Shown here: in pieces, positions 1 through 5,053 of the stretch
How the letters are laid out: every line of letters starts with the position of its first letter
Numbering within the stretch: the first letter of the stretch is position 1
NCBI GenBank assembly: GCA_003135315.1
Contig: PLBD01000365.1
Span: 1 to 7,357, forward strand
Origin: Acidobacteriaceae bacterium
GTDB lineage: Bacteria; Acidobacteriota; Terriglobia; Terriglobales; Acidobacteriaceae
Direction of reading: 5' to 3'
DNA length: 7,357 nucleotides
The notes under the pieces: generated by a model
The model's input: only the letters and a program-made list of their open reading frames with translations
Databases searched by the model: none
What the model was told of the DNA's origin: nothing
Made by a program: the position numbers and the translations under genes

Positions 1-399
1 TCCCACCAACGCTTGCGTCTGGGTATTAATGGCAGCTACGTCACCAGAACCGGCGTCAGACACATACAGGCACTGGGCAGAACTGGAGGGCGCCATCGCC
101 AGCCTCGGCGTTCCGAAAAACCCACCTCCAATACCCAGACCGGTGGTATTGACGCTCTTCTGAAAGGTCAATGTGGGTGCGCCTTGCGTACCCCCAGCGA
201 GATAGAAGCTGGCATAAGAATGGGTTGTGCCGTCGTCGTTGGTGAGTACGTAGATGGGGGAGCTTGGGGCCTTCTTCGTATCGGCCGCGTGCAGCTTTAA
301 GGGCGCAAGGAAAATGCCAAACATCAGCACCATCAATAACATCTTCATTATTGGCGATCCCATCCCTCGGGAATAAAGGTGAGGCAAATCGTGTGTCAT
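1..399 (-). CDS. Secreted YVTN/lactonase-like beta-propeller protein, N-terminal part (runs off left edge)
   Basis: The visible 133 codons are open to the edge, so the C-terminal part is missing. The start at 399 has AGGGG (409-413) nine bases upstream, and an in-frame stop lies just above it (412-414). In-frame ATGs at 363, 348 and 342 are alternatives; a start at 348 would give a more classical signal peptide (MKMLLMVLMFGIFLAPL...). The sequence shows a hydrophobic stretch at residues 20-34, a likely signal-peptidase cut after LHA (about residue 38), then a mature start with IYVLTNDDG (49-57), a glycine-rich turn GLGIGGGFFGTPR, and a first propeller-blade motif LYVSDAGSGDVAAIN (111-125). 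Blades of the form 'lYVsdag...va.in' are typical of YVTN/lactonase-like propellers. The protein is therefore probably exported and folds as a beta-propeller; its ligand or enzymatic role cannot be told. The gene stands alone, 334 bp from the FUSC gene. Confidence 0.72.
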   Translation of the reverse strand, partial: MTHDLPHLYSRGMGSPIMKMLLMVLMFGIFLAPLKLHAADTKKAPSSPIYVLTNDDGTTHSYASFYLAGGTQGAPTLTFQKSVNTTGLGIGGGFFGTPRLAMAPSSSAQCLYVSDAGSGDVAAINTQTQALVG

Positions 400-408
400 A
401 GAAGAAAG

Positions 409-413
409 CCCCT
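409..413 (-). promoter_or_regulatory. Shine-Dalgarno AGGGG for the left-edge propeller gene
   Basis: AGGGG on the minus strand sits 9 nt before the ATG at 399. This is the reason for choosing that start over the internal in-frame ATGs at 363 and 348, which have poorer spacing to a purine-rich site. The choice stays uncertain because a 20-residue N-terminal extension ahead of the hydrophobic core is long for a signal peptide. Confidence 0.4.
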
Positions 414-423
414 ACAATGCAAG

Positions 424-475
424 ATCGGCTCAATCGAACCTAAGTCGGGGAATGACAACAGAATCAGCTCAATCG
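424..475. repeat. Pair of 13-bp direct repeats upstream of the propeller gene
   Basis: ATCGGCTCAATCG (424-436) and ATCAGCTCAATCG (463-475) match at 12 of 13 positions and are 39 bp apart. On the coding strand they read CGATTGAGCYGAT and lie about 25-76 bp before the start at 399, where a promoter or operator would be expected. A role as regulator binding sites is inference; no regulator gene is in the window. Confidence 0.35.
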
Positions 476-733
476 CCGTGCGCTGTGCAACTCCCTGAAG
501 GCGGAACAGCCAGTGGATGAATCGTACACCGGAACAGGGGCCGACTCAACGGAACAATTCGCGCTCGAAGAAGCACAGCGGATTTCATCGTAAGATTTGG
601 CAATAATCGGAGGCTTCCAATCTCAACGGTAACGATAGTAGTGCCGAGCCCGCGTCCAAACTGTAAGAACGGGCATGCGAATTGAGAATGTTTCGGGTTG
701 CGGATGGAATCGCGGCTAGTCGGAAGGTTGCCG

Positions 734-1312
734 TTATTTCTGCGCAGCAGGCGTCTGGGAAGCGCCGGCAGCGGGCGCAGGGTCGGGCAGTGGCCAGACG
801 ACGGACACTAGCCATGCGACTGCCAGACCGATCACACAACCAAAGAGCACTTCGGCCATGCGTTGCACGCCCGCTTTAAGCCCCGGGAGTCTGGCGTGAT
901 GCTCCAGGCCGGCGGCAATGACGAAGGCCGCGCTGATCGGCGCCTGCCGCCACATGGTTTGGATACGGACAATGTAAGAGGTCACCAGCACGGTCACCGC
1001 CAAGGCGACCGGGAGAGCAATGATCCTGTTGCCTCCAATGGCGATGAACAAAAGTCCGATAGCGCAGCCCACCATGGTATTGATGATGCGCGCGCGAAAC
1101 GTCAATAGGGCTGTCTTCATCAGCGGATCGCTGGTGGCGACCATGGAACTGATGGCCCAGATAGGATTGACCGTGGCAAGCTCGTGGACACAAACCCACA
1201 GCACCGCTGTCGCAATAGCGATGCTGACGGCGTAGTGGATGCCGTGCATGTCCCCTTGGATGTAGCGATCGAGAGCTTTCTTAAATCGTGTGCCGTCGTG
1301 ATGTTCTTCCAT
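734..1312 (-). CDS. FUSC-family (aromatic acid exporter-like) small integral membrane protein
   Basis: This 192-residue protein is mostly hydrophobic. Likely membrane segments are at residues ~26-44, ~77-94, ~96-115, ~122-137 and ~155-174, with a possible further one at ~48-60. It has a short charged N-terminus (MEEHHDGTRFKK) and a Pro/Ala-rich C-terminal tail (~175-192). The segment with SDPLMKTALLTFRARIINTMVG (61-82), followed by a glycine/alanine-rich helix, resembles the conserved region of FUSC/ArAE domains, in which an Arg-containing loop precedes a helix of the type 'GxxxGLL'. Family members are inner-membrane proteins linked to export of aromatic acids, fusaric acid or similar compounds. 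Large members such as AaeB are about 650 residues with a cytoplasmic domain; this one is a single membrane domain and may need to oligomerise. The ATG at 1312 has only a weak GGGG four bases upstream. No membrane-fusion or outer-membrane partner lies nearby, and the substrate is unknown. Confidence 0.75.
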   Translation of the reverse strand: MEEHHDGTRFKKALDRYIQGDMHGIHYAVSIAIATAVLWVCVHELATVNPIWAISSMVATSDPLMKTALLTFRARIINTMVGCAIGLLFIAIGGNRIIALPVALAVTVLVTSYIVRIQTMWRQAPISAAFVIAAGLEHHARLPGLKAGVQRMAEVLFGCVIGLAVAWLVSVVWPLPDPAPAAGASQTPAAQK

Positions 1313-1346
1313 GGCGCCCCAAAAACGATTCTAGGCCAGTTTAGGA

Positions 1347-1357
1347 ATTACCGTAAT
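1347..1357. repeat. Short palindrome ATTAC-C-GTAAT upstream of FUSC gene
   Basis: A perfect 5-bp inverted repeat with a one-base centre lies 35-45 bp before the FUSC start at 1312. Its position would suit an operator overlapping the promoter, but this short a palindrome can arise by chance and no regulator is encoded here. Confidence 0.2.
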
Positions 1358-1393
1358 CGAGCAGGTAGGTTCGCGTCTCGCCGCCCGACCACT

Positions 1394-1410
1394 ATCAGGG
1401 AGATCCTGAT
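1394..1410. repeat. Inverted repeat ATCAGG-N5-CCTGAT upstream of FUSC gene
   Basis: Perfect 6-bp arms (1394-1399 and 1405-1410) flank a GAGAT centre, 82-98 bp before the FUSC start. The size and spacing suit a site for a dimeric repressor or activator, which often controls FUSC-type exporters. This is inference from position and symmetry only. Confidence 0.3.
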
Positions 1411-1426
1411 CAAGTTAGGCGAAGTC

Positions 1427-1483
1427 CCTCAGCGGCTAAAGCCGCATTGACAATGCAGCATGACAGACGGCCTGAAGGCCGTC
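1427..1483. repeat. Intergenic palindromic (REP-like) element with two GC-rich hairpins
   Basis: The element contains GCGGC-TAAA-GCCGC (1432-1445), the palindrome GCATTG-A-CAATGC (1444-1456), and GACGGCC-TGAA-GGCCGTC (1466-1483, perfect 7-bp stem). Its left part, 1427-1444, is 17/18 identical to 7298-7315 in another spacer, so it is a dispersed repeat and not a gene-specific site. It lies between the 3' end of the sortilin-type gene and the FUSC promoter region. Neither strand has a T-run after the stems, so it is not a standard intrinsic terminator, although the 7-bp hairpin could still affect mRNA ends. Confidence 0.7.
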
Positions 1484-1496
1484 CCCTTCGATAAGG

Positions 1497-1511
1497 TCCG
1501 AGCTAATCGGA
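1497..1511 (-). terminator. Weak hairpin just after the sortilin-type gene
   Basis: TCCGA-N5-TCGGA lies 11 bp beyond the stop codon of the large gene. In the direction of transcription it is followed by CCTTATC, which is not a proper T-run. It could be a weak terminator or a 3'-end stabiliser; a chance stem is equally possible. Confidence 0.2.
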
Positions 1512-1521
1512 GTTTCCCGGC

Positions 1522-4500
1522 TTATGGTTTACATCCGCTCATGCTGACGGTCGTTACCGGTAATGCCTGCGCCTTTTGTGCGGCAAGCGTCGCGTTGAAT
1601 GCAGGAGCGTCTTGCACATTCAACTGCGACCACAGCACAAGCGCTTTGTCGAGTGCATCACAGCTCTGTTGAATCGCTGCCCGGACAGTGTCTGCCGGAC
1701 GCATGTCGGCGCTTTCGACGCTGAAGATCAGGCGGGCCAGCTCGCGATTGATAGGCCCGAAGCCGGGAGCAGTGTGAGTTCCGTTCTCCGCGGCATCGAT
1801 CTTCTTATCCAGCGCGTCGGCGGATTCCTTCAGCTTCTTCACCTCGTCAGCGCTTAGGCCCTTTTGCCGATCCGCCAGAGCTTCCTTGAACTCTGCGATC
1901 TGATGATAGGCGTCGAAGCTGGCCTTCATGCCTCGGCTGGCCTGCAATGCCACATCGCGTTGCTCCACCAGGTCCGACTGCGAAGCGTGGATGCGGGGGT
2001 CGGGTTCGACCGTGAGGGTTCCTCCATAGCTTGCGCCGCGATAGCGCAGCACAACCATGTATTTTCCCGGAACGACCAGCGGACCCTGCGGCTGCAATCG
2101 CGGCGTCTCGCCGGGCACGGCATGATCCGCAAGCGTGTATTCCGTGTAGCCCAGCAGGCTGCCGAAGTAGCCGTACGGCAGGGTGCGCGGCGCAGGATAT
2201 CGCAAGTTCCAGACGAAGCGATTCAGCCCTGCGGCTGTCGTTAGCGCGGCGGGAGGAGCGAACCAGTACTCGGGAGCGTTCGCCGGCGGGATGTCGACCG
2301 GCTTGGGAACGCTGGAGAACTCCGCGATTGGACGGACGTTGTCATCGTAGATTGTCAGCGTGAGCTCGCTGGTCGCCGCATCCTTCAGGTAGTAGTCGAT
2401 GATGGCGCCATCTGGCGGATTTTTCCCCGCGGGAGTTTCGGGCGGGAACGGCGTGTCTTCGTAGTTGTCCCAACGGACGCGAATGGCGTTTGAAGGCGGG
2501 AACAGCCCGTCCACCATCACCCAGTCAATCTTTGTACCCGGTTTGGGCGAAACAAAGCTGCCGGCGTGTGTGCCTCCTCCGTGCATTTGACGCAATGCAC
2601 TGACGTCGTCCAGAATCCACAACCCGCGGCCAAAGGTTGAGATGGCCAGGTCGTTTCCGTGAACCGTGAGGTCGGTGATGGGAGTTGGCGGAAGATTGAG
2701 CGCAAGCGATTGCCAGTGATCGCCGTCATCCCATGAGACGAAGACAGTGGTATCGGTTCCCGCATAGAGCAGACCTTTGCGCTTGGGATCTTCGCGGACC
2801 ACGCGCACCATTTCGTCCTGCGGAAACCCGTTGACGATCTTCTGCCAGGTTTTCCCGAAGTCGTGAGTGCGAAAAATAGCAGGAGGAGTGGACTCGCGCG
2901 TTCCGCCGACGGTCAGGTAGGCAGTGGCGGCGTCATGATGCGAGGCCTCGACATAGAGGATTTCAAGGGGATCGCTCAAACTCGGCGGACTGACGTTCTG
3001 CCAGGTCGCTCCGGAGTCGCGCGTGAGTTGGACCACCCGGTTGCTCGTCCCCACCCAGATTTCGCCGGCCTGGACCGGGGAAGGCGAAAGAGAGGTAATA
3101 GCCGGCGGAGGGGCTTGGCCGATCAGGGCCTTCTCGCCTTCTTTCTGTTCCTTCTCCACATAGCCGGTGAGATCGGGGCTGATCTCCTGCCAACTCTTGC
3201 CGCCATCGGAGGTTTTCAGCACCATCTGCATTCCGAGATAAAGAACCGACGGATCTTGCGGTGAGAAGACCAGCGGCGGCATGCCTGCCCCGCGATACTT
3301 TTGTCCCTTCTCAAACACGGTAGCGATTTCCGTCGTCGTTTTGTCGTAACGCACCACTGATTCATACCAGCCGTTGCTGTAAACGTAATCGGGATTCGCG
3401 GGATCGGGCACGATGAAGCTGTACTCCATGCCGCCGATGGAGTACCAATCCTGAAGAAGAACCTCCCCATAGTGGCTGCGGCTCAGAGTGCCGACAGTGC
3501 CGCTGTCCTGCTGGGCGCCATAGACGCGATAGGGAAACAGGTTGTCGGTGGAGACGTGATAGAACTGGCCGGTCGGCTGGTTATACCACGAGGTCCAGGT
3601 CTTGCCGCTGTCCACGCTGACAATCGCGCCTTGATCGACGCCGAGGAGCATTCGCGCTGAATTTTGCGGATCGATCCACAGGACGTGAAAGTCGTCGCCG
3701 CTGGGCGCGCCCACGTAGGCCTCGAACGTCTTGCCGCCATCAGTGGAGCGATAGAGCGAAGTCTGAGCCACATAGAGCACGTCTGGATTGCGCGGGTCGG
3801 TGAAGACGCGGCTGAAGTAGAGACTGCCGATGACGCGCGGATCTTTGCTGGACTGATACCAGTTGGCACCGCCATCGTCGGAACGGAAGAAGCCCTGATC
3901 GACAATGGCGTACAAGCGGCGTCCGCCGGTTCCCGCAGCGACGCTAATGCCCACCCTTCCCAGCGCTTTATCAGGCAGGCCTTTGCTCACCAGCGGCGCC
4001 CAGGCTGAACCTCCGTCGGTGGATTTGACGATCTCGGAAGTGTCGGCTACAGCAGCTGCGCCGGAGCCGGATTCGGGATGAAACACGACCGCGTAAAGTG
4101 TGCGCGGATCGTCAGGATCGGAGCACATGTCGACCACGCCGACACTCTGATCGTTGGCATAAACTTTCTTCCAGCTTTTTCCGCCATCTTCGGTGCGGAA
4201 GATTCCGCGATTGGTCAGCATTGCCGACTTGGGCAGCGGCCGCCAGAAAATTCCCACGCCGACGGAGTTGCCGGCCACGACGATGACATCGGGATTACGC
4301 GGATCGACAATGACGGCCTGGATGTAGGCCACATCCTGCAAGCCAATGTTGCTCCACGTCGCGCCGCTGTCGGACGATCGATAAAGTCCTTTTCCCGGCA
4401 TCTGCTCACCCGTGCCGGCGTAGATGACGTTGGACGCCGACGGCGCAACCGTCACCGCTCCGATGGAAGGCACTGGAACGCTGTCGAAGATGGGACGCCA

Positions 4501-4758
4501 GACGCGCCCGCCGTTGGTGGACTTCCAGACGCCGCCGCCGGGCGTGCCGATGTAGTAGGTGTTGGGATCGCCCGACACTCCAGCAACCGACGTCACTCTG
4601 CCGCCGCGAAACGGGCCGATCAGCCGCCACTGCATTCCGGAGAACAGTTTGGCGTCGGGCTGTTGCTGGCAAAGCAGGGTGAGAGGTAAGGCCGCGATAA
4701 GCAGAATCAGGAGAAATGGGCGCAGGTGGGGCGGGCGGCGCGTTAAGCTCAGGGGCAT
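1522..4758 (-). CDS. Secreted Asp-box (BNR)/sortilin VPS10-type beta-propeller protein, ~1078 aa
   Basis: Residue numbers here count from the TTG codon at 4761; subtract one for the ATG start. The N-terminus has basic residues (TRRPPHLRP) and a hydrophobic stretch at ~16-30 ending in LLC-QQQ. This fits a signal peptide; LTLLC is a poor lipobox, so secretion is favoured over lipidation. The mature part opens with WRLIGPFRGGRV (45-56). Eleven Asp-box-like motifs (S/T-x-D-x-G-x-x-W/F) follow, at about 81, 130, 190, 247, 294, 339, 382, 518, 581, 632 and 676, including STNGGRVW, SSDSGATW and SVDSGKTW. They indicate one or two large propellers of the VPS10/sortilin or BNR kind. FGRGLWILDD (710-719) closes the propeller part. 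A beta-rich region follows (~740-920, with LNRFVWNLRYP and VPGKYMVVLRYRG), then a helical, charged C-terminus (~925-1060). Such proteins are often annotated as glycosyl hydrolases, but Asp boxes alone do not show catalysis. Substrate and function are unknown. Confidence 0.85.
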   Translation of the reverse strand: MPLSLTRRPPHLRPFLLILLIAALPLTLLCQQQPDAKLFSGMQWRLIGPFRGGRVTSVAGVSGDPNTYYIGTPGGGVWKSTNGGRVWRPIFDSVPVPSIGAVTVAPSASNVIYAGTGEQMPGKGLYRSSDSGATWSNIGLQDVAYIQAVIVDPRNPDVIVVAGNSVGVGIFWRPLPKSAMLTNRGIFRTEDGGKSWKKVYANDQSVGVVDMCSDPDDPRTLYAVVFHPESGSGAAAVADTSEIVKSTDGGSAWAPLVSKGLPDKALGRVGISVAAGTGGRRLYAIVDQGFFRSDDGGANWYQSSKDPRVIGSLYFSRVFTDPRNPDVLYVAQTSLYRSTDGGKTFEAYVGAPSGDDFHVLWIDPQNSARMLLGVDQGAIVSVDSGKTWTSWYNQPTGQFYHVSTDNLFPYRVYGAQQDSGTVGTLSRSHYGEVLLQDWYSIGGMEYSFIVPDPANPDYVYSNGWYESVVRYDKTTTEIATVFEKGQKYRGAGMPPLVFSPQDPSVLYLGMQMVLKTSDGGKSWQEISPDLTGYVEKEQKEGEKALIGQAPPPAITSLSPSPVQAGEIWVGTSNRVVQLTRDSGATWQNVSPPSLSDPLEILYVEASHHDAATAYLTVGGTRESTPPAIFRTHDFGKTWQKIVNGFPQDEMVRVVREDPKRKGLLYAGTDTTVFVSWDDGDHWQSLALNLPPTPITDLTVHGNDLAISTFGRGLWILDDVSALRQMHGGGTHAGSFVSPKPGTKIDWVMVDGLFPPSNAIRVRWDNYEDTPFPPETPAGKNPPDGAIIDYYLKDAATSELTLTIYDDNVRPIAEFSSVPKPVDIPPANAPEYWFAPPAALTTAAGLNRFVWNLRYPAPRTLPYGYFGSLLGYTEYTLADHAVPGETPRLQPQGPLVVPGKYMVVLRYRGASYGGTLTVEPDPRIHASQSDLVEQRDVALQASRGMKASFDAYHQIAEFKEALADRQKGLSADEVKKLKESADALDKKIDAAENGTHTAPGFGPINRELARLIFSVESADMRPADTVRAAIQQSCDALDKALVLWSQLNVQDAPAFNATLAAQKAQALPVTTVSMSGCKP

Positions 4759-4764
4759 CAAGGT

Positions 4765-4768
4765 CTCC
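4765..4768 (-). promoter_or_regulatory. Shine-Dalgarno GGAG deciding the ATG start at 4758
   Basis: GGAG lies 6 nt before the ATG at 4758 but only 3 nt before an in-frame TTG at 4761. The ATG has the better codon and spacing, so it is taken as the start. Confidence 0.6.
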
Positions 4769-4815
4769 AGTGCAGCACTAGCATACAGACGTTCGCGGCA
4801 GGGAGGCTACGGTTG

Positions 4816-4858
4816 CGGAGTCTGCGTGAGAAGTGTGCCGTCCCTACGGAGTCTGTGT
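4816..4858. repeat. Direct repeat CGGAGTCTGYGT
   Basis: CGGAGTCTGCGT (4816-4827) and CGGAGTCTGTGT (4847-4858) differ at one base and are 31 bp apart. The similarity continues weakly on both sides: CTACGG comes before each and an AGTGT...GCCG...TCC string after each, suggesting a decayed tandem duplication of a ~31-bp unit. It lies just upstream of the sortilin-type gene. Confidence 0.45.
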
Positions 4859-4866
4859 CGTAGCAG

Positions 4867-4952
4867 TGTCGCCGCTCCGCGGCTCAGCTATTTTTCACAC
4901 TTCACCGCGGGCTTACGCCCGCGGCTAACACAAATGTCGCCGCTGCGCGGCT
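4867..4952. repeat. 18-bp direct repeats, each a small hairpin, flanking an 8-bp-stem palindrome
   Basis: TGTCGCCGCTCCGCGGCT (4867-4884) and TGTCGCCGCTGCGCGGCT (4935-4952) are 17/18 identical, and each folds as GCCGC-N3-GCGGC. Between them lies CCGCGGGC-TTAC-GCCCGCGG (4905-4924), a perfect 8-bp stem. The outer arms TCACAC (4895-4900) and GTGTGA (4954-4959) would close a three-arm fold around the palindrome and the second hairpin. A small stem GACGG-TT-CCGTC follows at 4974-4985. The pattern fits a composite intergenic palindromic repeat. On the minus strand no T-run follows the stems, so it is not a typical terminator for the EF-G-like gene. Confidence 0.65.
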
Positions 4953-5053
4953 GGTGTGAGGCAAATCTCCAGCGACGGTTCCGTCTGCATAATAGGGAAC
5001 AAACGCTCCGAAAATTCTCCCGCATCAGGCGACGCAGCCGCGGATCCCGGTGA

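Larger units (their letters stand above)
400..733. other. Gene-free spacer between FUSC gene and propeller gene
   Basis: These 334 bp hold no credible gene. Apart from the ATCRGCTCAATCG pair, they contain three copies of CGGAACA in the same orientation (502-508, 530-536, 550-556). I see no clear intrinsic terminator after the FUSC stop at 734 and no promoter close to consensus. The spacer presumably holds the FUSC gene's 3' end signals and the promoter of the propeller gene. Confidence 0.55.

Noticed and set aside
56..433. 125-codon minus-strand frame overlapping the left-edge gene.
   Set aside because: The translation has no signal peptide or domain and is rich in Arg/His/Cys. The neighbouring frame gives a signal peptide and a beta-propeller blade and stays open to the window edge.
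585..839. 84-codon minus-strand frame overlapping the end of the FUSC gene.
   Set aside because: Much of it is an out-of-frame reading of the FUSC gene's 3' end, it is Arg/Cys/Ala-rich, and no Shine-Dalgarno site was evident.
1427..1483. CRISPR-like array.
   Set aside because: The palindromes differ from one another, are not evenly spaced, and have no unique spacers of constant length; no cas gene is present.
4078..4689. 203-codon plus-strand open frame within the sortilin-type gene.
   Set aside because: It is antisense to a well-supported gene with repeated Asp-box motifs; its Arg/His-rich, low-complexity composition is typical of a shadow frame.
4771..4800. TATGCT (minus strand, about 4787-4782) as a -10 box for the sortilin-type gene.
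   Set aside because: Four of six bases match the consensus, but no acceptable -35 hexamer lies 16-18 bp upstream, so it is not listed as a promoter.
4905..4924. Strong GC hairpin as intrinsic terminator of the EF-G-like gene.
   Set aside because: In the direction of transcription it is followed by an A-run (AAAAA at 4895-4891 on the minus strand), not a T-run, and it sits about 130 bp past the stop within a repeat island.
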